Part shown: positions 1 to 13,200 of the stretch, piece by piece | Layout of the letters: the number at the start of each line of letters is the position of its first letter | How positions within the stretch are numbered: the first letter of the stretch is position 1 | DNA from: Smittia aterrima | Lineage: Eukaryota > Arthropoda > Insecta > Diptera > Chironomidae | Length of the DNA stretch: 64,000 nucleotides | Reading direction: 5' to 3' | Assembly (NCBI GenBank): GCA_033063855.1 | Contig: CP093830.1 | Location: 20,150,854 to 20,214,853, forward strand | Program-made: the position numbers and the translations under genes | Notes under the pieces: model-generated | Told to the model about the DNA's origin: nothing | What the model saw: the letters and a program-made list of their open reading frames with translations, nothing else | Database searches by the model: none

Positions 1-3000
1 TGCTCAATCAATCAGATTTTCTTCAATTAGAAACGATAATCTCAATTAAGGTTCAAGCAATCGTTCGACCATTTAAATTTTCTTCTTTTTTTTTCTTGTT
101 CAATATCAAAAGAATTTTCCACGGCTAATCAATATTTCTTAGCAATTTCTTTAATTTTTTTTCGGTTACTAGTTTCATTTTTAATTTTCTTTATTTTTTC
201 ATAGTAAAAACAATCAACAGTCAGTTTCCCTTAATTTTATTTATTCAATGTTGGTTTTATCTTTTTTTTTTGTTTAATTTTCTTGCATTTTAACATCGAC
301 GATAATAATTTTTCCTCTTGCTTTGCTCACAAAACACAAATTCAATTTCAATTTGATTAAGACTAACTAGGGGGTTGCTGGCTTAAGTTTAAATTTATTA
401 TTCTTTTGCCTTTTATGTTTCGTAAAAAAATCTTTTTTCTTCTTGACTCAATTTGGTTTAATTCGTTTGTTTGAGTTGAATTTCTTTTTTGTCTCTCGAT
501 AGTGAGTGGCGCCGATGAAGTGCTAAAGTAAAGAATCGAATGATTGAAATAAAGATTCTCGTTTGGCATCATCTCTCCAGTGACCTTCGGTTACCTTAGA
601 GCCAGATTTTCTGATTTTCTTTTCTTTCCCTTCGTTATAAAGATTGACTTTTGATATGTTGACGTTTAAAGTTACACACACTTTTTGATAGCGACGTTCG
701 TATTCAATATTTTACATAAATAAATTGGCTCAGAGTTCAAACAAAGCAAGTTTGTGTTTGGTGTGGAAGAAGGACAAGGACGAACAAGAGGGATGATGAC
801 TTTTAATGCTGACTAATTGATTGTCATTAAGGGGAAAACTAAAGCGAGTGGCTGAGTGACTCAATTAATTGACAAATTTTCTAGAACTCAAAAGCTTTTC
901 CTTTTGGACTTGGGGGATGATGATGGAGAGAGCAGTTTTCTTCCTAAGAGTCTCATGTATGTACAGAACATCTCGACGTAAATTTCGCTACACAATTGTT
1001 ATTGCCATTTCATCAATTCATTTCATATGAGAAGCAACATTTATTGTGGATGATGAGGGCGTTCGCAAGGTACGAGAGATTATTTCTTTACCGAGTAATT
1101 ATTGAATCTTGCACAATCCCCAAGAGAATTTGCGAAATTGCTGTGAATTTATTGAAATTTCTTTCCTTCTTTATAGTTAGCTTGAGCTTCAACAGCAAAT
1201 GTTTCTTGAGTTAAAGCTCATGCATCTAACCGTTCCGTTTAATGCTTGCTTTCATCTAATGAATCGCGTCGTTTCTCCTGCTCGTGCACGTTCTCCTTTC
1301 GTTTATAAATAGACAAAAACAATGTTCTCCTTATGCATGTGAAACAACCAATTTATCTCTTAATTGTTAATTCATGAACTTAGCAGTTTGTTGTGTTACA
1401 CTTGTCTTTAGTTTACTTTTTTTTCTATCGGGTTTAGACACATAGTTAATTGTACAATACATCGGCGGCTTGTCGAGAGAGTTATCGGTTATTTCTGTTT
1501 TTATTAATGATCAGGAATGTACAGAAATTAAGTTAATTTTCTGAAAATATTTCTTTCTTTTTTTTTATCGCCATTTGAGATTTCGTCGTCAGTTGTAACA
1601 CAATTTCTGTACAAACCCAGTTAAATGTTGCGTGACAAACAATTAGGAAAGAAAGAAGAATCGTCAGTGGAATCAAATGAAATTAGACTGAAACGGGAAA
1701 TAAAAATAAAACAATAAAAACAACTTAAGAAATGAATTTTTGTTTCAAATTTTATTTTTGAAATTTGTCGTATTCTCCATTAAAAATACTTAAATCATGA
1801 CACGCGGAAAAGATGAATGACCGTCATCAATCGGTTGCGAAGTGAGTTGATTGCAACATCTAAACGTAAAATAAATGCAATTTCTTGTTTTTTCTTGCAA
1901 AATCTTTTTGAAAAAATTATAAAAATATAAAAATTGTGTGGGAGGAAAAAATATTTTTTGTTTTTATATAATTTGCAAAGTTTATGTGAATATCGTGGAT
2001 TTCGATATGTTTTCATTAAAGTTATACAAAAACACATTCAGTTAACAGAAAAGAAATGCAATTTTTGTTCTTCTGTCTTTTTTTTACAAGTTTTCCTTTT
2101 GTTGCACAATTTTTCTTTTGCTTCATCGATAAAAAATTACTTACGAAAATTTACATAAATCACAACGAGTTAATTAGCGTTTTAATTACTTTCAACATTC
2201 AAGCAAGAGTTCACGGGTGAGAGAATCGTCCTCGTTTCACTATTCAGGGATGAGTCGAAGAGGCGCGTAATCAAAATCAATATTTAAAGCCTTGTTTTGT
2301 ATTCTTTTGCATCTAAGAACTAATTTTGTTTACTTTCTTAATGAAATTCTTGTCTCTTTGTTCGCTGAGTATTTGTCGCACTTAACACAAGAAAATTTTC
2401 AGTTTTGTTTCGAGGAAAGGAAATGATTTTCTGTGGCAAAACTTTATTTACAAACTTTCCATGAGTTTACTTTAATTTTTTATATTTTGTTAATGAACGG
2501 AGACGAGAAAAGCTTTTTCCTTCTTTATACAACCTGCGTGTTATTGTTACTCATTTAAACTTTAAATTTGCTATTTTTCAACGACAGCTTCATGTTTCCA
2601 TTAATTTATTTGCTTGCGAGAAACGATGAGCGTACAAAATTAACGCGCGGACAGCTTTCCAACAGCACGACGGGGCGATAGATGAGAGTGAATGTGAAAG
2701 TTTGAATTGAGCCGAGTTGAGCTAGAAATCTCATTTTAATTATGCAACGTTTAAGGGGAAATTGAGAATTTTAGTTACGAGTCAGTCAAAGAAAAACTTT
2801 CGTTGGAAACTTTTTCTTTCAACCAAACGTGACGAAACTTTTGAAACCAACTTCCCCTCTTCTTCCCTTTAACTTAAAACTTGCTCTAGTTTTGCTATCA
2901 ATTTTTGTTTTTTTTTCAGTCTTGACTAAGAATTTTTAATAATTTACAAGATATTTCGCTTTTCTCCGACAGCAAGGAAGAAAGTTTTCGAACCAAAGGT

Positions 3001-4286
3001 GAATAATAAGAATCGAGAAAATGGAAATGTTAGAAAAATAGAGGAAAAATCTTCTTTCGTTTTAATACTTTTTGCGTGATTGGAATTTTATTCATGATGG
3101 AGAAGAGTCTTTCGCTTGTGAAAATATCTAAAACATGACGATTTTCCCTAAAACGATTTGATTTCCTTTCGTATAAAAATAGAAAAAAAGCTACACTAAC
3201 GAGTTTTCTTCATTAAAATTTAATTGTTTTTCAACGTTTCTCACTTTCGTGAGGAAAATCAGAGAAAATTCGATGCGTTTACTTTTCCTTTCCGTTATTT
3301 TGTCACACAAAGCGAGTTCGAAAGAAAAACGAAGCAGTGAAGGACGAGGCTGAGGCTGTGGGCGTGAAAAACAAACTTAGAGATTACAGTGAAGCTCTAA
3401 GAGTTCCCAACTTTTTTCGAGGAAAGCTCAATACAACCCCGCCTCAGAAGACAATACATTTGCGAAACGAGATTACTTTCAAACAACAACAAATCTTTTA
3501 TGAATTTCGAATGGTTTTTTCGCTAAAATTACAAAAATACATTTTTCTTTTTTTCTTCTTATCAAATTGTTTTGTAAAATCGAAGCCCAGACAGACAGAT
3601 AATTCAGAATCCAAAAATCTTTTGATATTGTTTGTCAATAAAATAAAAACTTTAAGTCGATGGATTCATTCGAGATGTTGAAAGGCAAAGAAAAGTTTTC
3701 GTTTTAATGAGATTTTGTAGAGAACAAAAATACTCAAGTTTCTTCATTAATATCGAGGGGAGAAGCCTTTACTTCGCACCTCCTCGATTTTCAACTTCCG
3801 ACTCAGAACATCAACTTTGCCTTTCAGCATCTCGAAACTTTCAAAAGCGCTTTTTCATGCTGCGGTGTTAAAAAATCTTTTTTTTAGATAAACTTTTCCC
3901 TTCACTCCTCTTAATTGTTTCGGAATCACCGTCGACGACAATTCTTTCCTCTCCTATCCAATCGAAGAAATAAATTAATTAATTTACGGCGGCGGCGAGA
4001 TTTCCATGGACAACAATTTCTTCTCATCAGTAGTAAAACTTTTAATACAATTTTACACAAATCCTTTTTGCACAATTGGTTGCTGAGCGACTCGCGAGAC
4101 GTTTACTATTCCTTAGCAATTAAAAACAAATTTAAAACGAGAGAAATCCGCTTGGTTAAAAACGTTTAGAAAAATATTCACGTTGCAACGAAACTCGAGG
4201 ATGGAAAGATTGCTTATTTAAATGAAAAGCTTCGTTTAAATGGCACCGGAGCCTCATGAGAATCCGTTGTAGTATTCTCGGCCGGG
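1..4286. other. Intergenic / PlexA 3' flank, no gene supported
   Basis: AT-rich DNA with no frame that reads like protein. The frame at 3337-3681 lacks codon bias or recognisable motifs. After the PlexA stop on the minus strand, the nearest poly(A)-like hexamers are an ATTAAA at 4046-4041 and an AATAAA at 3092-3087, so the 3' end is uncertain. A TATA-like TATAAATA lies at 1303-1310 on the plus strand with no gene behind it that I can see. Confidence 0.6.
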
Positions 4287-7200
4287 CTATTCGCATGACA
4301 TTATGCTGTGGATTTGGCCAAGTTTCGATGGCAGTCTCTGCTTCTTGGAGAACTCATCTTCGAAGAGCGTCACTGACAATTGTTCGTTGTACTTCACCGC
4401 GTACAAATAAAGCTCGTGGAGCGCATTGTTGGTGTTGAATTCGTTTGTGTGTAACTGGAAGTTTCAAGATAAATTAATTTCCTGTTCCTTTGATATTTCT
4501 TGATTGCTTCAACTCACCCTCGACTCCTCATTCAGCATTGCATTCATATCCTGATCGGAAATGGCCGGCATGTCACGAATATCACAATAGTAACGTTCCA
4601 CCCACTCTCGATAGCATGGAATGTCTTTGGCGTAAAGGAGCTTGGACGATGGTGAATCTTTGCCCAGGCGATGGTCGGACGTTGAGCATGAATCCATAAA
4701 GGTCTGAGCAACGACTGACAAACACGAGTCGACAATGTTCGACTTGTGAACGTCAAATACGAAGTTGGGATTCTTAATTAGATTTACCCAGAACCTAAAT
4801 AAAGAAAAAGTTTTTGAGTAAACTTAAAGTTGATGATTCAGTAAATGACAGACTCACCTCAATGGTAACGAATTCGACTTCCACGTGTGAACAACTTGGG
4901 GATCTGTGATGCCATGAAGCATAGCCTGATCATCAAGGAAATCAAAGATGTATTTGATGGCTAATGGCAGTGCTGAGCCACGATGGGCGGTACTAAAGAT
5001 CGTCTCAATTAAATCGTCGACGAACTTTTGAACGGCACCTGAAAAAAGAAGAATTTTTTTCGTTGAATACTTTGAAAAAGGAGAAATATTTAGTGCAATC
5101 ACTAACCTTTCGTTGCCAGAAGTCTCGTAAGGTAGATCTCGCTCACAAGCTTGTCGGCACGTTCGCCTTCTTTTTGTTCGGAGTCGTGATGTTTTACTAA
5201 ATGCCAATATTTGACACCGTTCTCGCCTGAATCGTAATTGAGAGGCGATCCAGCGCGGCTGAATGGTGGTGAAGCTGAATTGTACTTTGACGAATTGAGA
5301 GTCTCGTACTTGTACGCTGATTTCTCGTTTTTCTCACTCAAAATGCTAAGATTGTAATTGCTGGATTGTTGCTTAGAAACGAGGCTAAGGAAAGCACCGT
5401 CAGGAACGCGATAGTGATGAAGTGTATTAACTTTCTTCCATTCACTGTCGCTCTTCGATGTAGAATCTTCGTCGTAAAGGATAACGCGGCCTGAACTTCC
5501 TGTTCGCCACTCTAAATCGACTTCATCGCGCTTAGGACGTTGGCTGTACGAGCAGGCTCTGTAGATTGTATCGAGAATCTTTTCTTTAACTTGCGAAATT
5601 GTGTCGCAATCGAGAACTTTCACCGGAACATTCTCACTCGCCATATTGTCAAGTTGGTTGCAGAAAATTGGCGGTTGAGCCATGCTTGCAAAAATAACCA
5701 TTTGTTTATATTCAATGAGCTGACGAATAAGTTTCTCTTCACTCAACGAGTATCGAGCTTCATGTGTAATTGCATCGACTGGGCCTTTGTCAACCTGCGA
5801 TTTCAATGCTTGGAACAGCATATAAAGCGGCTCGCCAGCACATTCCTTTAAGAATTTGTGCAATAAGAATGTAAACCAAGCACTCAACATTTTCTCAGCG
5901 ACGGATTCAGTACGACGAAGCAGAAGCTTCGGATGTGATTTTCCGTCAATGCATTTTTCAATAAGTTCTGCTAAAAGCGTCTTTAAAATATCTGTGCAGT
6001 ATTCAAGCTTCGATTGAAGTGTGATCATGATAAGCGATGCAACATTGACACGTTCACGCATTGAAAAATAACTGTGAAAAGAGAGAGAGAAGGAAAAAAT
6101 GTTTAATGATTCGATTAATGGAGAATCGAAGTGACTGTTACTCACCGATTTGACTCAAGCGTACGAATGAAGAGCAGCAAGAATGTTTTGTTCATGATAA
6201 GCTGTCCAAACAGTCTCAATCCTTTCTCCTTTCTCATCAATTCCATTCGCTCTTGCAGGAGCTTATCGTGGTCTCCCACGTTCGGGAAAAGAATGTTCAT
6301 TGCGTATTTCTGATAATTCAAGAACGGAATTCCGCCGGACGTGAGATCTCCGGTCAGGTCAGTCATTTCGGTCTGTAGCTCAGCGAAAGCTTCTTTGCAT
6401 TCGGCTGCGACACGCAATTCGAGAATGTCCATTTGTTCTTGCATGTTCTTGAGCACGCGATTTGATTCACTCGTCTTCTTCTTGTAAGCTATCAAAAGTC
6501 CAATAATGAAGATGATGACAATAACAATGGCGATTCCGATCATGATAAGTGTGTGACGACCAAGGTTAGCGAACGGAGTCGGTTGTGCGTAACTAAGAAC
6601 TCCGATCGGGAAAACAAGATTCTCGCCAATTCTCACAACAACGTCCATATCATCGAATCCATCAGTTGGTGGTCGGCATGTGAGTTGATGTCGTGAGAGA
6701 CTCGTAATATTGCACATTTTATCACCAATCTTTACCTCAACATCCGATTCCTTACATGCGCGATCTAAATTCTTTCCGTTGATTGTTAAATATTCGCTGT
6801 TGTAATATTTCACTTCGTCGAATTTGAAATAGAATGGATCAGGATACAATTCGAATGGTTTTTGGGCTTCCGACAAGTTTTGCGTCGAAATAACATCGTC
6901 CATGATGAAACCATATTCGAGTTGAATTGGACTATTTCCAGCTTCCCATTCGGAGATGAATGCTGGGTCTGTGAGTTGTTTGTTGCTGCTAAGCTGAAGT
7001 GCAATAGCTTCACTCATGCGATAGGAATTTCCGTAGGTTAGCGGTTGATACTCCGTAACATCGCTGCTCGTGAGTTTCATTGTTGTGGGTCCATTAGCCA
7101 TGTCGACAACTGGAGAGTTGCAAACCATCTCGTTATCGCTTAGAATTTGACATTGCGCGATGAACTGACGGTCGTCGTAATAAACGTACATGCTTGGCTG

Positions 7201-10200
7201 TTGAATAGATTTGAAGTAACGACCGATGACGGTAATTTTCACACCACCAGACGGAATTCCCTTTGGAATCTTTTGACCACTTCCACCAGACGTTGCATAA
7301 TCAATAATAGGATCAGTGACATATTCGAATGGAACTGAGTTTAGTTGACGTTCACCCGAATCGAATTCCATCTTGAGGAAGCCTTTCGACTGCAACGACG
7401 CTGGGGATGTTCGACAGAAAGCGTCTTTTACATCAGTCGTAAGGATTTCACACTTCAACCCATTTATCGATCCTTTGATTAAACTTCCGGCGTTCAAGTG
7501 GTTTCCTCGAATGTGAATTCTCGTTCCACCTGAGATTGGCCCGAATTTCGGTTCGAAGTCATGAATCACGGGATCAACAAACTCAAAGTCACCACGAGAT
7601 TCTCCACGGTAGTCTTGAACCTGCACGACAATCTTTCCCGAACGATATGCCATCGTTCCGGGCCCGTCGACACGGCAAACAATCTCACGAGTATCAAGGT
7701 AGAGTTCTCGGTAGGGAAGACAATCTATGCCAGCGATTTTCACACCTGAATAAATGTCATTTAAGTTCTTGCCAAGATTGATGCCTTTAATGGTGATGTT
7801 TGTGCCGCCTTCCCATGGCCCTGTTCGTGGTGAGAAACTGTGAATCTCGGGGTTAGGACAAGTTTGAAGACGATTAAGCCAATCGACGGTTCCTTCAGTG
7901 CCTTTACATTGCTCTTCAACCTCGCAACTGTTAGATGAGCTACACCAGCCACACCCGTACTTTGCCGGCAAGGCCAGACACATTCCGCAACTGTCCGCCA
8001 TGTCTCGACATCGATAAATAACGACGTGTATGTTATGTGGATTGTCAAGAGGCTTCGCTCCATCCCAAATGACGGCGAATGTTGCTGTGATGTGAGGTGT
8101 CTTTGACTGGTAAATGAACTCCATGGAATCGCAGTAAATCGTGTCGCCGAGCAGTTGCGCATTCACACTTGAAACACGTCCTTCGATGTTAAACTGACAC
8201 ACGTAACGCGTCTGCACGATTGAATGTCCAATGACGTGAACTCGAACTTTCACGGAGCGCTTTACGCCAGCTGGTACAAGAATTTCAGTTCCCAAGTCAG
8301 TGACATTGATTGCAGGACAGAAAGCTGGACCTGATCGATACGACGGACCCATTCGATTAACTCCGTTCACCATAATGTCATTACGACAGTTCTCAGCAGT
8401 ATCATGAGTGCATCGATGTGTGTCAACGCACCAATCACAAGGGAAGAGTGAGGAAACGCATCGTGTGCATGAGAGATGTGTCGAGCAATCGAAGAATGTA
8501 AAATTGGTAAAGACGAGATCTGGTCCACTGGCAGTACGAACGCTTAAACGAGCCGTGAAATGATCTGCAAGCAAATAAGAAATTTAAGTACCGAGCAAAT
8601 TGAGACTAAATCAAATAACTTACGTCGTCCCTGTTCAATTTGTGGCAAGAGGTCAGTTCGTGGAGTTGTACAATTGACGATATTTCCATTTCTCGTAGCA
8701 TTGGTCACAATAACTTTTTCCTTTGTTGTGAATGCGCAGACGAGATGTTCTTTAAGATTCGGAAGATGATCAATAACCAATTCGAGATTTCTGGCAGTTG
8801 TTCGCTGAAGCTGATGTGGTGTGACTGATGTGATTGAAGTACATTTTCCATTCTTGTAGTTAACCCAATAGAGCGGATCGTTTCCATCGTCTTGACAGTT
8901 TGTTCGAAGCGTACATTTATTTTCCATCGAGCACCATCCGCAGTAAGGATCGCGAGCTGACAAACATTCTCCGCATGTGCGATGAACGTTACATTCATGA
9001 ACTCGAACCTTTGAGACTTTCTGCTCACTCATCACATAAATATTCATTTCCTTTTTGTCGAAAAACATGTCTTGATTAATTGGGCTGCCTTCGTCAATCA
9101 AAATGTCTGCGTATTCAGTAGCAAGAGTTCCGCTTTCGACTACAAGCTTCTTAACGCGACCATTTGATGTTCCAATGAAAACTACAGAGAAGCTGCTAGT
9201 AGACGTTGCAGCAACTGAAGTGATTTCAGTATTGAAAGTCGCTGCTGCTGTCATCGTCACTGGCATGTCTCCTCCGAGTGGGGAGTTCACATCCAAACCA
9301 CAGAAATCTTCGCTCAAGCTTTGAAGTCTTGTTTGAACGCAGCGCATGTTCGATGAGATAAAGTCAAGTCCACGTGATCCGTCGCCGTTGAAGCAAGCTT
9401 TAATATTCTGCATGAACTTTCGTCGAATTGATTTCAAAGAATAGACACACAAAGCTGTTTTATTTGTGGTGACATTAGCGTTTGCTTGAGAGAAGACTGC
9501 AAATAGGACATCGTCACTTGTTTGAATATTTAGACTTTCTGCGAGGTCTTGACCGGGTCGTCCTAGATAACCACTCTGAACGCTGTTGTAATTAGTTCCA
9601 TCCTCACCAATGCACTCGATAGGAATCTCAGTGTACGAGTAATAGTTGGAATCATCCTGGCAAACTCTTACGAGCTTACTGATCCATTCTTTTGGTTGCG
9701 AATGATGATTGTTCTTCAGTTGGAACGTGAGGAAATAAGAGAAACGTTCGGACGGGAAGCCATAAACGTATTTCACGGGGAAGATTTCTCTTGCGTAATT
9801 ATTGATGAACATTCGAGTGCCGGTAGTGACGTGCGAGGTTGCAATTTGGAACATCTTGTCTTTTTGCAACGATCGACTCGACACAGCAGGAATTTCACTT
9901 CGATATGGCGAGTTGTTTGTGTAGGTTACACCAATGTACATTACGTGAGTTGATGGCGTAGCTGGTGGACCTGGGGCAACGAAAGCCACGGTCGATGCGT
10001 GTTCATTGTTCGCAACAACTGCTTCCTGGACTTCTTGATCGATAAGTGAAATGTTTTGCGTTGATCGAACTGAGCATAAGCCTTGAAACAGTGTCCCGCA
10101 GACAATGAGTCGCGACGTACTATAATCGATGAGCAAAACTTTGTTAGTGTTGTTCGTCAGCTTCCGATTAATGTGTGACGGGCAATCGAGCAACGCACAC

Positions 10201-13200
10201 TCCGGTGAATCCATTTTCGGCCCCGTCTCTTCCGACACTTTGACTTCCAAGTCTGGAGTCAGCTGATAAATTCGATTCACGGCGCCCACATAAACCTACG
10301 AGATGAGAGAACAGATTTAGAACATTAGTAAGCGCTCAGCTGAATCATCTCTCGCGGTGTAATTTGAAACATTACACCGCAACAACCACTGACTGCCTCA
10401 AATTTCACGCACGAATTGGCTCATTGTTGGCCACTTAATTCAGAAAAATTCTTTCTCCACGTTCATCTCGACTCATTACGTCCAATCAGTCAATCAAACT
10501 CACACACACATGCCTGACAATGTTTTCTTTGATGAAAATTTCCTGCGTTTAATTAAGGTTTAGTGCACTCGTCCAACGAGACGAAATGAAACAATTTCGA
10601 ACCAAGAGAGGTTTAGCCAAAAATAGCGCAAATCTTATCAAGATTGTTCAGATGAATGCTCTCGTTGCGTTAGAAGCACACACACACATGATGACGATGC
10701 TAGACTCTCTGATGGACATTGATTAATTATTGTTTGCTTTGTTTTATGTCTAATTATGACAAACAAACGATAGAAAAAGTTGAAAAGGAAGTTTTATTGT
10801 CGGGGGTGACCATTTCGTTTGTGAGTGTAATGAAACTTTTTTCCAATGAACTGCGATGACAACAAATCTTTTGTGAATTGTTTAAAGTTTTATTGACCCC
10901 TCGGTCACCTTTAATCTGACGCATTCTCGTGATTTCATCATTGCTTGAGTTCCTTCCGAAAGAGAAACAAATCCGATAAGTTGCTCGAACAAGCATCACA
11001 AAATTCTCTCCGAGGGATTAATACCTCGAAGGATTAGTCGTCTCTTGATTAGAAAAACTAAATTAACGAGTTCATGATGATTCACGAGAAAATCGGTTTA
11101 TGAAGTGCCAACTCAGCCACTAAAGGATTTCTTTACCTTCGACTGTGAGAAAATAAACAAATCCGAACAGAAAATTTCTTTACGAGAAGCAGCGGAACGA
11201 AGGAAGGTAAACAACTGATAAGGAAATTGAAGGAAATCAAGTGTTTAATTAAAACTTTTAGCTGTGGACGCTTCAGGGTAAAGAAAGAACAAAATTTAAT
11301 CGAGCAAAGTTTTGGTTGCAAGGAAACGAGGTCGGGAAAATTCCAGCTGCTTTCCGGAATAAATTCAAAAGGTTTTCCCTCGTTCGTCGAGATCAAAACA
11401 ATTCTCTATCATTATCTTTATCGCTATCAATGATAACTTGCGATGATTTAAGCACTCGCATTCCCCTCAATTAGACTCATCAACCCCTCAACAAAATTGA
11501 TGATACCGCAAACTACGAACGAAACCCTTTTCACCAAACGTTTATGAAAATTGAAAATGTCTTCGCATCGGAAACTTTTCCTTAAGAATCTTATTCTCGT
11601 GTCATTTACGATAAAATGAAAACTCTCTTTCTTTCTCTGTCTCTTGGTTAATCCAAAAGGAAATTAAATTGCGTAACATTTCCACCCGTCATGAAACAAC
11701 AACTTTTACATTGTCATTGTGAACTTAATCACTTTTCTTTGTTTCACGTGCTTCCTCGTAAATCGAATTGCGTAATTGAAAGCGGTGATTAGAACTTCTC
11801 GATTCGTTCGTTGCTACTTTGTTCGTCAACGACGACGATGAGTCATTGGGAACAATTTTCGATATCAAAGCAAACGAGTTGAGTGGAAAATCAAATTGAT
11901 AGAAAGATCAGATGAAAATTTGTTAAGTGACGAAGGTTATGCGGATGATTTGAAAGTTACGACTCAATGCTTATAAGCTTCGAAAGCAATTTATTTACGA
12001 TTTGAAGATGAAGTGTGACAAGCGTCGCAATAAATTCTTACACGCTTCTCTTCCTCTCAATTCCTAACCCACGCGACTGTCGAGTGACATAATTCATGGC
12101 CAACCCTCTTGAGAGGATGATGAAGAAGATTGTGGAAAGAAGAGAAAGCTTCTTTTATAATCTCACCAGCTCAGCCCCACCCGCGAAACTGTTGAAGCGT
12201 CCTCGACGACTTTTAATTTTGACTGGAAAATCGCTGCGGCAAATCAACAAACACAGAGGAAACGAAAAACGAAAAATCCCTTAATTGAATCAAAACGACG
12301 CGATGAGTTGTCGAAAATACAATTTTCCACCCTGCGATAAAAAAAACTTTCCTTTTAACGATAATAAAGCGAGCATTAAAGAGCCGTAAACATAAAATAA
12401 AAGTCGAAAAACAAATGAGATTGAAAATGAGAAAATTATTTCTAGACATGAAAGTCGGCGAGTGAGAAATGCCGTTGAGCAGGCGAAGAGATTGGAAAAT
12501 CATTCAAGGTGAAAAAGCGAAAAAGGAGTGAGCATGAATTTGTAGCCTCCATCATCTGCCAATAACAAAAGGTCAAAGCTAGACGTTATTGCCGCTCATC
12601 ATGGTAATCTGAATCGCCAACAGCGAGGCAAGAAAAGAAAACATTTTTGATGAGTCATCGGCACAGTAATCTCACTATTGTTTACACAAGACTCGACTCT
12701 TGGAACCGCGTTTCATTCATTATAACAGAAATTAAAACTGAAGCTCAAACAAGTGTGAATAACGCTTTTATTTCTGAGTCGACGCCGATAAAGTCGCTCG
12801 TCAAATAGACGAACCAAAAAGAACGTTCTCTGTCTTATCTATCGCTTTACGAAAAGGAAACGAAATTTCGTCTACTCGAGCGTCGTCTTACTCAAGGAAC
12901 TGGAATGAAGATACTCTCAGAAATATTCAGCTCGGGGTTTGTTTGTTAGAGGCATTCGTCCTTAATTTGCTTTTTCTTTCGATGTCTTCCTTTCCTCTTT
13001 GGCATGACAGTGCCTCTAACCTCGCCCATCTCATGAAACTTTTTTATTTTTTAGAAGAACGAATTAACTTTTGTTAGAGCTTGCTAACCTTCATGTCAAC
13101 CGACCTTCTCGGAAAGGCTCTGAAAATAGCCGAGAAACATAAAAGCCCACTCATCAACCCCCAAGCACCAACGCGCGTAACGGAAACTTCTCGTAGCCGA

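Noticed and set aside
3337..3681. 114-codon plus-strand frame in the PlexA 3' flank
   Set aside because: No domain, composition typical of AT-rich spacer, no splice or start context.
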